Shown: positions 16,474-25,508 of the stretch, one piece after another
Numbering within the stretch: position 1 is the stretch's first letter
Layout of the letters: every line of letters begins with the position of its first letter
From: Polaromonas sp. C04
Lineage (GTDB): Bacteria > Pseudomonadota > Gammaproteobacteria > Burkholderiales > Burkholderiaceae_C
Length of the DNA: 64,000 nucleotides
Reading direction: 5' to 3'
NCBI RefSeq assembly: GCF_002002705.1
Contig: NZ_MUNS01000041.1
Span: 434,001-498,000 of the forward strand
Notes under the pieces: model-generated
Database searches by the model: none
Seen by the model: the letters and a program-made list of their open reading frames with translations, nothing else
Told to the model about the DNA's origin: nothing
Program-made: the position numbers and the translations under genes

Positions 16474-18065
16474 ACGCACTGATCTCTGTCTCCGACAAAA
16501 CCGGCATCGTTGAATTCGCGCAGGCCCTGCATGCGCTGGGCATCAAGCTGATCTCCACCGGCGGCACCGCCAAACTGCTGGCGGAGCAGGATCTGCCGGT
16601 GACCGAGGTGGCGGCGCTGACCGGCTTTCCCGAGATGCTGGACGGGCGCGTCAAGACGCTGCACCCGAACGTGCATGGCGCCCTGCTGGCGCGGCGCGAC
16701 GTGCCCGCGCACATGGCGGCGCTCGCACAGCACGGCATCGACACCATCGACCTGCTGGTGGTCAACCTGTACCCGTTCGAGGCGACGGTGGCCCAACCCG
16801 GCTGCACGCTGGAGGATGCGATCGAGAACATCGACATCGGCGGGCCCGCCATGGTGCGCTCGGGCGCGAAGAACTGGAAGGATGTGGCGGTGCTGACCGA
16901 CGCCTCGCAGTACACCGGCGTGCTGGACGAACTCAAGGCCGGCGGCACGGTCAGCGACAAGACCAAGTTTGCGTTGTCTGTCGCGGCCTTCAATCGCATC
17001 AGCTGCTACGACGGTGCGATTTCTGACTACCTTTCGAGCATCCGGGGCGACGGCAGCCGCGCGCTGTTTCCGGGCCAGGCGAATGGCCGCTTCATCAAGC
17101 TGCAGGACCTGCGCTACGGCGAGAACCCGCACCAGCAGGCCGCGTTCTACCGCGACCTGTACCCGGCGCCGGGCTCGCTGGTGACGGCGCAGCAGCTGCA
17201 GGGCAAGGAGCTGTCGTACAACAACATCGCCGACGCCGATGCCGCGTGGGAATGCGTCAAGAGTTTCGAGACACCGGCCTGCGTCATCGTCAAGCACGCC
17301 AACCCGTGCGGCGTGGCGCTCGGCGCCGATGCGCTGCAGGCTTACAGCCGCGCGTTCCAGACCGACCCGACCTCGGCCTTCGGCGGCATCATTGCCCTGA
17401 ACCGGCCGGTCGATGCCGCGGCTGCGCAGGCGATCAGCCAGCAGTTCGTCGAAGTGCTGATGGCCCCGGGCTACACGCCCGAGGCTTTGGCCGTGTTCAA
17501 GTCCAAGGTCAATGTGCGGATCCTGCAGATTGCGCTGCCGCCCCACGCCGGCCCGGGCAAGAGCGGCGCGGGCAAAACCGACTGGGACAACGGCCGCAAC
17601 GCCATGGACGTCAAGCGCATCGGCTCCGGCTTGTTGATGCAGACCGCCGACAACCATGAACTGACGCTGGCCGATCTCAAGGTGGTGAGCCAGAAGCAGC
17701 CGACGCCGCAGCAGCTGCAGGACCTGCTGTTCGCCTGGAAGGTGGCGAAGTACGTCAAGTCAAACGCCATCGTGTTCTGCAAGGACGGCATGACCCTGGG
17801 CGTCGGCGCGGGCCAGATGAGCCGGCTCGACTCGGCGCGCATCGCCAGCATCAAGGCGCAGCATGCGGGCCTGTCGTTAGAGGGAACGGCGGTCGCGAGC
17901 GACGCCTTCTTCCCGTTCCGCGATGGGCTCGATGTGGTGGTGGACGCCGGCGCGAGCTGCGTGATCCAGCCCGGCGGCTCGATGCGCGACTCCGAGGTGA
18001 TCGCGGCCGCCGACGAGCGTGGCGTGGCCATGGTGTTCAGCGGCGTGCGCCACTTCCGCCACTGA
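16470..18065 (+). CDS. purH: Bifunctional AICAR formyltransferase/IMP cyclohydrolase PurH
   Basis: This 531-residue enzyme carries out the last two steps of IMP synthesis. The N-terminal MGS-like IMP cyclohydrolase domain is [37 protein letters not shown]. The C-terminal formyltransferase domain has [16 protein letters not shown] near residue 213 and [14 protein letters not shown] near residue 270 (the catalytic Lys-His pair). It ends [12 protein letters not shown], as the family does. It is the last gene of dusB-fis-purH, with an ATGA overlap to fis. Confidence 0.98.
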   Translation: MNALISVSDKTGIVEFAQALHALGIKLISTGGTAKLLAEQDLPVTEVAALTGFPEMLDGRVKTLHPNVHGALLARRDVPAHMAALAQHGIDTIDLLVVNLYPFEATVAQPGCTLEDAIENIDIGGPAMVRSGAKNWKDVAVLTDASQYTGVLDELKAGGTVSDKTKFALSVAAFNRISCYDGAISDYLSSIRGDGSRALFPGQANGRFIKLQDLRYGENPHQQAAFYRDLYPAPGSLVTAQQLQGKELSYNNIADADAAWECVKSFETPACVIVKHANPCGVALGADALQAYSRAFQTDPTSAFGGIIALNRPVDAAAAQAISQQFVEVLMAPGYTPEALAVFKSKVNVRILQIALPPHAGPGKSGAGKTDWDNGRNAMDVKRIGSGLLMQTADNHELTLADLKVVSQKQPTPQQLQDLLFAWKVAKYVKSNAIVFCKDGMTLGVGAGQMSRLDSARIASIKAQHAGLSLEGTAVASDAFFPFRDGLDVVVDAGASCVIQPGGSMRDSEVIAAADERGVAMVFSGVRHFRH

Positions 18066-18135
18066 CATTCAAGAGAAAAGTGCCTGCAGCCCATGAGGGG
18101 CAATCACTGCATGCTGCTATTTTGATAGCAATCTG
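18066..18135. repeat. Two-stem repeat after purH
   Basis: The left flank TTCAAGAGAAAA is followed by a degenerate stem A (GTGCCTGCAGCCC). A perfect stem B, GCTATTTTGATAGC (18116-18129), follows. The same 14 bases occur at 24197-24210 at the end of hemL and, with one change, at 62435-62448 inside the Kef gene. The copy lies in the 271-bp gap between purH and the DUF1445 gene. Confidence 0.85.
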
Positions 18136-18206
18136 AAAACGCCGCAGGCCACGCCATGCGTCCCGGCGATGGCTTGCACACTGCCGGCGCCGCGGTTGCG
18201 GGCGGC

Positions 18207-18229
18207 CGATTTTCATCGAAAAAATCGAT
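18207..18229. promoter_or_regulatory. Overlapping inverted repeats, candidate operator of the DUF1445-pxp operon
   Basis: CGATTTT (18207-18213) and AAAATCG (18221-18227) are 7-bp arms around a 7-nt spacer. ATCGA-aaaaa-TCGAT (18215-18229) overlaps them. They lie about 110 bp before the first gene of the operon in an otherwise gene-free gap, a plausible regulator site. The regulator is unknown; the nearby LysR protein is one candidate. Confidence 0.35.
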
Positions 18230-18336
18230 CATGGCATAACGAAATTTAGCGTTTGTCGCGCCCCGCCGCGCGCTCGATACTGCGCCCCATCTGCACCGTG
18301 CGACCCGGCACACGCAGCCAACCGCAGGAGAGCCAT

Positions 18337-19161
18337 GTGAGCGTTCTTGATCCTTCCCCATCGGCCGCGGCCGAACGTCCCGTGTTCGCCAGCGCGCGCG
18401 AGGCGCGCCAGGCGATCCGCACCGGCCGCTGGCGCGAGCACACCAGCGGCCTGGCGCCGGCCAACGTCCAGGGCAACGTGGTGATCCTGCCGGCGGCGCT
18501 GGCGTCCGACTTCCTTCGCTTTTGCCAGCGCAACCCCAAGCCGTGCCCGCTGCTGGCCGTGTCCGAGCCGGGCGATCCGATGCTGCCGACCCTGGGCGCC
18601 GACATCGACATCCGCAGCGACGTGCCGCGCTACCGCGTCTGGCGGGACGGCGAACTGGCCGACGAGCCGGGCGACATCGGCGCGCTCTGGCAGGGCGACC
18701 TGGTGAGCTTCGTGCTCGGCTGTTCGTTTTCCTTCGAGCACGCGCTGATCGAGGCCGGCATCGAGCTGCGCCATGTGCGCCAGGGCCGGAACGTGGCGAT
18801 GTACCGCACCAATATCCCCACCACGCCGGCCGGCCCGTTCCATGGTCCGATGGTGGTGTCGATGCGTCCCATGAAGGCCGCGGATGCGATCCGCGCGGTG
18901 CAGGTCACGGCGCGCGTGCCGGCCGTGCATGGCGCGCCGGTGCACCTGGGCGACCCGGCCTTGATCGGCATCGCCGACATCGCCCGCCCCGATTTCGGCG
19001 ACCCGGTCGAGATCAAAGCCGATGAGCTGCCGGTGTTCTGGGCCTGCGGCGTGACGCCGCAGGCCGTGGTGATGGCGGCGCGGCCCGCGTTCTGCATCAC
19101 GCACGCACCGGGCTACATGCTGATCACGGACCGGCTCAACAGCGACCTGCCGTTCGCCTGA
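18337..19161 (+). CDS. DUF1445 / D-glutamate cyclase-family putative hydro-lyase (YcsI-like)
   Basis: The GTG at 18337 (reads [20 protein letters not shown]) has a strong CAGGAG ribosome site, giving 274 residues. Family sequence includes [55 protein letters not shown] and [23 protein letters not shown]. The C-terminal [30 protein letters not shown] is the usual end of YcsI proteins. Mammalian relatives convert D-glutamate to 5-oxo-D-proline; bacterial YcsI has no proven reaction. It begins a five-gene operon with the 5-oxoprolinase genes, which supports a link to 5-oxoproline chemistry. Confidence 0.9.
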   Translation: MSVLDPSPSAAAERPVFASAREARQAIRTGRWREHTSGLAPANVQGNVVILPAALASDFLRFCQRNPKPCPLLAVSEPGDPMLPTLGADIDIRSDVPRYRVWRDGELADEPGDIGALWQGDLVSFVLGCSFSFEHALIEAGIELRHVRQGRNVAMYRTNIPTTPAGPFHGPMVVSMRPMKAADAIRAVQVTARVPAVHGAPVHLGDPALIGIADIARPDFGDPVEIKADELPVFWACGVTPQAVVMAARPAFCITHAPGYMLITDRLNSDLPFA

Positions 19162-19210
19162 GCCGGCGGCCCCCTTCACGCCAGATTACATCTACAACAG
19201 GAGACAAACC

Positions 19211-20467
19211 ATGTGGCTACAGGAAACCAGCAAGGCCGAGCGCAAGACCCTGGTCGCGGCGTTCGCCGGCTACGGCGTCGATGCGTTCGACTACATGATC
19301 TACACCTTCATGATTCCCACGCTGATCGCGCTGTGGGGCATGACCAAGGCCGAGGCCGGCTACATCGCCACCGGTGCGCTGATCACCTCGGCGATCGGCG
19401 GCTGGCTCGCCGGCATCCTGGCCGACAGGTACGGCCGCGTGCGCATCCTGCAGCTGACCGTGCTGTGGTTTACCGTGTTCACCTTTCTGAGCGGCTTCAC
19501 GACCTCGCCCGAACAGCTGCTGGTCACGCGCGCGCTGCAGGGCCTGGGCTTTGGCGGTGAATGGTCGGTCGGCTCGGTGCTGATCGCCGAGATGATCCGG
19601 GCGCGCCATCGCGGCAAGGCGGTCGGCCTGGTGCAAAGCAGCTGGGCGGTGGGCTGGGGCGTGGCGGCGATCGCATTCTGGGCCGCGTATTCGCTGTTCG
19701 CGCCCGAGATGGCCTGGCGTGTGCTGTTCTGGCTCGGCATCCTGCCAGCGCTCCTGATTCTCTACATCCGGCGCCAGATCAAGGACCCCGAGGTCTATCA
19801 CGCCACGCGCGCGCAGATGAAGAAGGACGGCGAGAGCAGCAACTTCCTTGAAATCTTCTCGCCCGCGCTGTTGCGCACGACGGTGTTCGCGAGCCTGCTG
19901 GCCACCGGCATGCAGGGCGCCTACTACGCCGTGACGACCTGGCTGCCGACCTTTCTGAAGACGGAACGCCATCTGTCGGTGCTGAACACCAGCGGCTACC
20001 TGCTGGTGCTGATCGCCGGCTCGTTCGCCGGCTACCTGACCAGCGCCTGGCTGTCCGACCGTCTCGGCCGGCGCCAGTGCTTCATCCTGTTCGCGATCAG
20101 TGCCGGCGCGCTGGTCGTGGGCTACACGCTGGTTCCGGTGACCGACGCGCTGATGCTGGTGCTGGGCTTTCCGCTGGGCTTCTTCCTGTCGGGGATTTTC
20201 TCGGGCATGGGGGCCTACCTGAGCGAGCTGTTCCCGAGCCGGGTGCGCGGCTCGGGCCAGGGCTTTTGCTACAACTTCGGGCGCGCGGTGGGCTCGGTCT
20301 GTCCCGCGCTGGTGGGCTACCTGAGCACGTCGATTCCGCTTGGCACGGCGATCGGCTACCTCGCGGGCGCGGGCTACCTGCTGGTCGTGATTGCCGCCCT
20401 GGCGCTGCCTGAAACGCAGGGGATGGAACTGAGCGCCGGCGACGAAGCGCTGGCCGCCAAGGCATGA
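19211..20467 (+). CDS. MFS transporter, sialate/aromatic-acid symporter-like
   Basis: This 418-residue major facilitator protein has twelve predicted membrane segments. It shows the MFS loop 2-3 motif GGWLAGILADRYGRVRIL near residue 58, and the second-half equivalent YLTSAWLSDRLGRRQC near residue 278. The start MWLQETSKAERKTLVAAFAGYGVDAFDYMIYTF resembles metabolite:proton symporters. Operon position suggests uptake of 5-oxoproline or a related acid; in Bacillus subtilis the ycsF-ycsI region instead carries an NRAMP-type transporter gene. Substrate is inferred, not shown. Its stop overlaps pxpB by ATGA. Confidence 0.85.
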   Translation: MWLQETSKAERKTLVAAFAGYGVDAFDYMIYTFMIPTLIALWGMTKAEAGYIATGALITSAIGGWLAGILADRYGRVRILQLTVLWFTVFTFLSGFTTSPEQLLVTRALQGLGFGGEWSVGSVLIAEMIRARHRGKAVGLVQSSWAVGWGVAAIAFWAAYSLFAPEMAWRVLFWLGILPALLILYIRRQIKDPEVYHATRAQMKKDGESSNFLEIFSPALLRTTVFASLLATGMQGAYYAVTTWLPTFLKTERHLSVLNTSGYLLVLIAGSFAGYLTSAWLSDRLGRRQCFILFAISAGALVVGYTLVPVTDALMLVLGFPLGFFLSGIFSGMGAYLSELFPSRVRGSGQGFCYNFGRAVGSVCPALVGYLSTSIPLGTAIGYLAGAGYLLVVIAALALPETQGMELSAGDEALAAKA

Positions 20468-21252
20468 GCGCTGCTGTCCGGCCAGCGCTGCCCGAGGCGC
20501 GCCTGCTGCCGCTCGGCGACGCCGCGCTCACGGTGGAGTTCGGCAGCGCGATAGCGCCTCAGATCCACGCCCGGGTGCTCGGCTTCGCCAGTGCGCTGGA
20601 AGCGCTCGCCGCGAGCGGGCGCATCGACGGCGTGATCGAATGGGTGCCGACCTTCCGCTCGGTCACGGTGTATTTCGATCCCGACCGCATCGACGCCGAC
20701 ACCCTGGCCGCGGAACTGCAGGCGCTCGCGCGCACCAGCAGCAGTCTCACGGTGGCTGGCGCGCACTGGCGCATCCCGGTGTGCTTCGACCCCGAGTTCG
20801 CGCCCGATCTGGACGAGCTCGCCAGCGCCCGGGCGCTGCCCCGCGAGCGCGTGGTCGAGCTCATGACGCAGACCGTGTTCAGCGTTTACATGCTGGGCTT
20901 CCAGCCCGGCTTCAGTTACATGGGCGGCCTGCCCGAGGCACTGGAAATGCCGCGCCTGGCCTCGCCGCGCAAGCGTGTGCCGGCGGGCTCGGTCGCGGTG
21001 GCGCAGCGCATGTGCGCCGCCTATCCGTGGGACAGCCCCGGTGGCTGGCGGCTGCTCGGGCGCACGCCGGTGCCGCTGTTCGATGCGGCCGATGCCGAGC
21101 GGCCGGCGCTGCTGGCGCCCGGCGACCAGGTGCAGTGGCAGGCGGTCGATCGCGCAGCCTACGAGGCGCTGCAGGCGTGCTGCGCGGCCGGCACTTTCGA
21201 GCGCGCGAGCCTGCGCCTCGACGCAGCGCAGGGTGCGGAGGTGACCCGATGA
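20464..21252 (+). CDS. pxpB: 5-oxoprolinase subunit PxpB (KipI family)
   Basis: This 262-residue protein has the KipI/PxpB domain, with the signature MLGFQPGFSYMGGLPEALEMPRLASPRKRVPAGSVAV near residue 144 and CAAYPWDSPGGWRLLGRTPVPLFD near residue 183. With PxpA and PxpC it hydrolyses 5-oxoproline to glutamate using ATP. The N-terminus ARLLPLGDAALTVEFG is typical. It overlaps both its upstream transporter gene and pxpC by ATGA. Confidence 0.95.
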   Translation: MSAAVRPALPEARLLPLGDAALTVEFGSAIAPQIHARVLGFASALEALAASGRIDGVIEWVPTFRSVTVYFDPDRIDADTLAAELQALARTSSSLTVAGAHWRIPVCFDPEFAPDLDELASARALPRERVVELMTQTVFSVYMLGFQPGFSYMGGLPEALEMPRLASPRKRVPAGSVAVAQRMCAAYPWDSPGGWRLLGRTPVPLFDAADAERPALLAPGDQVQWQAVDRAAYEALQACCAAGTFERASLRLDAAQGAEVTR

Positions 21253-22301
21253 GCGCGCAGCTTGAAGTGGTGGAGAGCGGGCTGGCCGTGGCGGTGCAGG
21301 ATCGCGGCCGCTTCGGCTACCGGCGGCTCGGCGTGCCGGTGTCGGGCGCGCTCGATCCGGTGCTGCTGGCGGCGGCGAACGCGCTCGTGGGCAACGCGGC
21401 CGGCGCCGCGGCGCTGGAGATCCTGCTCACGGGTCCCGCGCTCAAGGTGCGCGCGGGCCGCGTGCGCTTCTCGATTGCGGGCGAGATAGTCGCCAGGCTG
21501 CAGAGCGCCCAGGGCAAGCTGCTGCCGGTGGAACCCTGGTGCACGGTCACGCTCGGGCCCGGCGACAGCATCCGGTTCGGCGCCGCCGCCGCGCCCAAAG
21601 CGGGCGGCCCGGGCATCGCCTATGTGGGCATCAGCGGCGGGGTCGAGGTGCCGGCCGTGCTGGCCAGTCGTTCGACCTACGCGCGCGCCGCGCTTGGCGG
21701 CGTGCGGGGACGCGCCATCGCCGCGGGCGACCTGCTGCCGTGCCGCAGCGTGGCGGGCGATGCGCCGCTCGAATTCCGTGGCGCCGGACCCCTCGTGCAC
21801 CCCGAGGGACCGATCCGCGTCGTGCCCGGGCCGCAGGCCGACCATTTCACCGACGAGGCGCTGCAGGCCTTTTTCAGCCAGCCGTTCACGGTCACGCGCG
21901 ACAGCGACCGCATGGGCATGCGGCTAGCGGGCCCGGTGCTGACCCACAGTGCGCTCGGCGCCGACATTGCCTCCGACGGCGTCACGCCGGGAGCGATCCA
22001 GGTGCCGGCGAACGGTCAGCCCATCATCCTGATGGCCGATTGCCAGACCGTGGGCGGCTACCCGAAGATCGCGACCGTGATCCGCGCCGATCTGCCGCGG
22101 CTGGCCCACGCCCGGCCCGGCGCGCAGTTGCGCTTTGCGCGCGTGAACCTGTTGGAGGCCGCGGCCGCGCGCGCGGCGCAGGCGCAGCAGCTGGCGCTCT
22201 GGGTCGGCCGCATCGCGGGCTTTCGGCCGGCCGGCGTCATCGATGATGCCGCGCTGTACGGCGGTAACCTGGTCAGCGGCATGATTCGCGCCGATGCGTA
22301 G
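21249..22301 (+). CDS. pxpC: 5-oxoprolinase subunit PxpC (KipA family, biotin-dependent carboxyltransferase-like)
   Basis: The ATG at 21249 overlaps the pxpB stop and gives 350 residues. The N-terminus MSAQLEVVESGLAVAVQDRGRFGYRRLGVPVSGALDP is the KipA start, followed by YVGISGGVEVPAVLASRSTYARAALGG and the conserved SDRMGMRLAGPVL and ADCQTVGGYPKIATVI. PxpC works with PxpB in ATP-dependent 5-oxoproline cleavage. Some organisms fuse pxpB and pxpC; here they are separate genes. Confidence 0.95.
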   Translation: MSAQLEVVESGLAVAVQDRGRFGYRRLGVPVSGALDPVLLAAANALVGNAAGAAALEILLTGPALKVRAGRVRFSIAGEIVARLQSAQGKLLPVEPWCTVTLGPGDSIRFGAAAAPKAGGPGIAYVGISGGVEVPAVLASRSTYARAALGGVRGRAIAAGDLLPCRSVAGDAPLEFRGAGPLVHPEGPIRVVPGPQADHFTDEALQAFFSQPFTVTRDSDRMGMRLAGPVLTHSALGADIASDGVTPGAIQVPANGQPIILMADCQTVGGYPKIATVIRADLPRLAHARPGAQLRFARVNLLEAAAARAAQAQQLALWVGRIAGFRPAGVIDDAALYGGNLVSGMIRADA

Positions 22302-22338
22302 CATGGAGCCGCCGCCTTACTTTTCGGGAGTCACCACC

Positions 22339-23112
22339 ATGTCGAACATCATCAACCTCAACGCCGACCTCGGCGAGAGCTTCGGCGCCTGGACCATGGG
22401 CTCGGACCGCGAGATCCTGCAGTCGGTCGGCTCGGCCAACGTGGCCTGCGGCTTTCATGCGGGTGACCCGCTGGTGATGCGCAACACGCTGCGGCTGGCC
22501 AGGGCGGCCGGGGTCAGCGTCGGCGCGCATCCCTCGTTCCCCGACCTGCAGGGCTTCGGGCGCCGGCGCATGCAGATCGAGCCGGCCGAGCTGGAGGCGC
22601 TGCTGATCTACCAGATCGCCGCACTCGACGGCATGGCGCGTACCGAAGGTATGCGCGTCGGCCACGTCAAGGCGCACGGCGCGCTCAGCAACATGGCCTG
22701 TGCCGACCTGGCGCTGGCGCGCACCGTGGCCGGCGCGGTCAAGGCCTACGACCCGGCACTGATCCTGCTCGCGCCCGCGCTGTCGTGCCTGTGCACCGCA
22801 GGGCGCGAGGCCGGGCTTGCGGTGGTGGAGGAAATCTTCGCCGACCGCGCCTACCTGGACGATGGGCAACTGGTGCCGCGCAGCCGCGCCGACGCGATGA
22901 TCCACGGCGCCGCGCGCTCGCTGGCGCACGTCGAGGCCATGCTGGACGCGCAGGCGCTGATCTCGGTCAGCGGCAAGCGCCTGCCGACGGCCATCGGCAG
23001 CATCTGCGTGCACGGCGACGGCCCCGAAGCCGTCGCCACCGCGGCCTATCTGCGCGCCGAACTCGCTCGCAAGGGTTACCAGCTGCGGCCGCTCGGCGCA
23101 CTCGCGGCGTAA
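22339..23112 (+). CDS. pxpA: 5-oxoprolinase subunit PxpA (LamB/YcsF family)
   Basis: The ATG at 22339 (MSNIINLNADLGESFGAWTMGSD) with ribosome site CGGGAG gives 257 residues. The LamB/YcsF fold is marked by NLNADLGESFG, VNVACGFHAGDPLVMRNTLRLA, GVSVGAHPSFPDLQGFGRR and VKAHGALSNMA, which carry the conserved acidic and histidine residues. It is the catalytic partner of PxpBC. The open frame further upstream overlaps pxpC and is not used. It ends the operon; a repeat copy and then the convergent LysR gene follow. Confidence 0.96.
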   Translation: MSNIINLNADLGESFGAWTMGSDREILQSVGSANVACGFHAGDPLVMRNTLRLARAAGVSVGAHPSFPDLQGFGRRRMQIEPAELEALLIYQIAALDGMARTEGMRVGHVKAHGALSNMACADLALARTVAGAVKAYDPALILLAPALSCLCTAGREAGLAVVEEIFADRAYLDDGQLVPRSRADAMIHGAARSLAHVEAMLDAQALISVSGKRLPTAIGSICVHGDGPEAVATAAYLRAELARKGYQLRPLGALAA

Positions 23113-23137
23113 TACCGCGATGGTGTGCGAGGGTTAT

Positions 23138-23210
23138 CGATCGCTACAAATAATATAGCTGACAGCGTACGGAGCGAAAGGGCTTCGGCTCGATTTGATT
23201 CAAAACAGCC
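23138..23210. repeat. Two-stem repeat after pxpA
   Basis: Stem B (GCTACAAATAATATAGC, about 23143-23159) is followed by about 20 nt and GGGCTTCGGCTC (23180-23191), then GATTTGATTCAAAAC. Read on the minus strand the flank GAATCAAATCG plus AGCCC matches the copy before pcaJ at 59.2 kb. The copy lies between convergent genes. Confidence 0.8.
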
Positions 23211-23246
23211 AGCGGCGCACCAGGCCGCGGCCCGATAACCATCAGG

Positions 23247-24125
23247 CTACTGCGCCCGCACAAACGCCAGCGCTTCGTGCAACGCCTTCGAGAGCCCCGG
23301 CGCCACCGGGCCGCTCCAGTAGCTTGCCACCATCGGCAGCGGCGCCAGCGCGGCGTCGCAGCGCAGGATCGCGATCCGGTTGCGCGACTGCAGCTGTTCT
23401 GCTGCGGCGCGCGGCAGCGTGGCGATGCCGAAGCCGCTCTCGGCCAGCCGCACCAGCGCCGAGATCGACGACACCGTGTGCACGCGCTTGTCTGCTGCGC
23501 CGAGCGAGCGCAGCAGATCGAGCAGCGCGACGTGCGGCGCCGAGCCGCGCTGGAAGGTCATCAGGTCACGCGCCAGCAGCTCGTCGACGCTCAGCGGTCT
23601 TTTTCGCGCCATGCCCAGGGGGCCGACGAACACCATCTCGAGCGGCGCCAGCACCTCGTTGGCAATCTGTTCACCAAGCGCGGGCAGCGCGGCGAACGCC
23701 AGGTCCAGGCTGCCGCGGCGCAGCTGCTCGACCAGCACCGGCGTGGTCTCGATGGTGAGCTCCAGTTCGAGCTGCGGATTCGATTTTTTGAGCTGATCGA
23801 CCATCGGGATCAGCCAGGTGTGCAGCGCGGTCTCGATGCCGCCGATGCGCAGCGACAGCGGCAACTGCTCCGGGCTGCCCAGCTCGGTCTTCATTTCTCG
23901 CTGCAGCGCCAGCAGGCGCTCGGCGTACTGCAGGAAGCGCGCGCCCGCAGGGGTCAGCTTGAAGCCGCGTTCACGCCGGTCCAGCAGCGTGATCCCGAGT
24001 TCCTGCTCCAGCGCGGCCACACGGTTCGACACCGCCGACTGCGTCAGGCACAGCTTTTCGGCGCCGCGCGTGATGCTCTTGAGCCGCGCGACCCAGACGA
24101 AGGCTTCGACGAAGCGCAGGTTCAT
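23247..24125 (-). CDS. LysR-family transcriptional regulator
   Basis: This 292-residue regulator has an N-terminal winged helix-turn-helix (MNLRFVEAFVWVARLKSITRGAEKLCLTQSAVSNRVAALEQELGITLLDRRERGFKLTPAG) and a periplasmic-binding-like effector domain. It is convergent with the pxp operon rather than divergent, so its targets are not certain; the operon is the nearest candidate. Effector unknown. Confidence 0.92.
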   Translation of the reverse strand: MNLRFVEAFVWVARLKSITRGAEKLCLTQSAVSNRVAALEQELGITLLDRRERGFKLTPAGARFLQYAERLLALQREMKTELGSPEQLPLSLRIGGIETALHTWLIPMVDQLKKSNPQLELELTIETTPVLVEQLRRGSLDLAFAALPALGEQIANEVLAPLEMVFVGPLGMARKRPLSVDELLARDLMTFQRGSAPHVALLDLLRSLGAADKRVHTVSSISALVRLAESGFGIATLPRAAAEQLQSRNRIAILRCDAALAPLPMVASYWSGPVAPGLSKALHEALAFVRAQ

Positions 24126-24144
24126 GGCGCCGCTCTCATTCTCC

Positions 24145-24212
24145 GAAAATCAAGCAGAAAGTGCCCGTAGCCTTTGGGGGGTGGGCACTGTGCGCTGCTA
24201 TTTTGATAGCGA
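24145..24212. repeat. Two-stem repeat overlapping the 3' end of hemL
   Basis: The flank AAAATCAAGCAGAAA is followed by a degenerate stem A (GTGCCCGTAGCC) and a perfect stem B, GCTATTTTGATAGC (24197-24210). On the minus strand stem B contains the last codons and the TAG stop of hemL (24198-24200). Stem B is identical to the one after purH. Confidence 0.85.
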
Positions 24213-25508
24213 CCTGAACACGTCGTGGGCCACGCTAACCGTCTCGGCAATATCCTGCTCGCTGTGCGCGGCGCTGACAAAGCCGGCCTCGTAAAGGGCC
24301 GGCGCGATGTAGATGCCGCGATCGAGCAGGCCATGGAACAGGCGGTTGAAGCGCGCGCCGTCGCTCTTCATAACCTGCGTGTAGTTCTGCGGCAGGGCAT
24401 CCAGCAGGAAGAAGCCGAACATGCCGCCCTCGCTGTCGGCGCTGAAGGCCACGCCCGTGTCGCGCGCGGCGCCGGTGAGGCTGTCGACCAGCGCGCGTGT
24501 CTTGCGCGACAGGTCTTCAAAAAAGCCCGGCCTGGCGATCTCCCGGAGCGTGGCCAGGCCGCAGGCGGTGGCCACCGGGTTGCCCGACAGCGTGCCGGCC
24601 TGGTACACCGGGCCGAGCGGGGCCAGCTGTTCCATGACGGCGCGCGAACCGCCAAATGCGGCCAGCGGCATGCCGCCGCCGATCACCTTGCCCAGCACCG
24701 TCATGTCCGGCGCGAACCCCGGGATACTTTGCGCATAGACGCTTTGCGCGCTGCCCAGCGCGACGCGGCAGCCGGTCATCACCTCGTCGAATATCAGCAG
24801 GGCGCCGTACTGGCTGCACAGTTCGCGGCAGCGCTGCATGAACGGCACCGAGGCGCGCACGAAATTCATGTTGCCCGCAATCGGCTCGATGATCAGGCAG
24901 GCCAGCTCGCGGCCGTGCAGCGCGAACGCTTCCTCCAGCTGGTTGACGTTGTTGTACTCCAGCACCAGCGTGTCCCGCACCACCTCGGGCGGCACGCCCG
25001 CGCTGGTCGGGTTGCCGAAGGTGGCCAGGCCCGAGCCGGCCTTGACCAGGAGCGCGTCGGCATGGCCGTGGTAGCAGCCCTCGAACTTGATGAACTTGCT
25101 GCGGCCGGTGGCGCCGCGCGCCAAGCGGATCGCGCTCATGCCGGCTTCGGTCCCCGAGCTGACCAGGCGCAGCATCTCGATGGAGGGCACGAGGCGGATG
25201 ATGGCTTCGGCCAGCTCGACCTCGCGCTCGGTCGGTGCGCCGAACGAGAAGCCTTCCAGCAGCGCCTTTTGCACCGCCTCCAGCACCGCCGGGTGGCCAT
25301 GGCCCAGGATCATCGGGCCCCAGGAGCCGATGTAGTCGATGTAGCGCTGGCCGTTGGCATCCCAAAAATGGGCGCCTTGCGCGCGCTGCACAAAACGCGG
25401 CGTGCCGCCCACGGCCTTGAAGGCGCGCACCGGCGAGTTCACGCCGCCGGGGATGAAGCGTTTGGCGCGCTCGAACAGCGCTTCGTTGTGATCAGTGTTT
25501 GGTTTCAT
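24198..25508 (-). CDS. hemL: Glutamate-1-semialdehyde 2,1-aminomutase HemL
   Basis: This 436-residue PLP enzyme makes 5-aminolevulinate in the C5 haem pathway. The start [35 protein letters not shown] is at the ATG 25506-25508; a frame extension to 25523 is not needed. Motifs include [13 protein letters not shown], the aspartate in [14 protein letters not shown], and the PLP lysine in [17 protein letters not shown] near residue 270. The C-terminus (HDVFRSLSK and the TAG stop) lies in a repeat copy. It overlaps the upstream thiD by 17 bp. Confidence 0.97.
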   Translation of the reverse strand: MKPNTDHNEALFERAKRFIPGGVNSPVRAFKAVGGTPRFVQRAQGAHFWDANGQRYIDYIGSWGPMILGHGHPAVLEAVQKALLEGFSFGAPTEREVELAEAIIRLVPSIEMLRLVSSGTEAGMSAIRLARGATGRSKFIKFEGCYHGHADALLVKAGSGLATFGNPTSAGVPPEVVRDTLVLEYNNVNQLEEAFALHGRELACLIIEPIAGNMNFVRASVPFMQRCRELCSQYGALLIFDEVMTGCRVALGSAQSVYAQSIPGFAPDMTVLGKVIGGGMPLAAFGGSRAVMEQLAPLGPVYQAGTLSGNPVATACGLATLREIARPGFFEDLSRKTRALVDSLTGAARDTGVAFSADSEGGMFGFFLLDALPQNYTQVMKSDGARFNRLFHGLLDRGIYIAPALYEAGFVSAAHSEQDIAETVSVAHDVFRSLSK

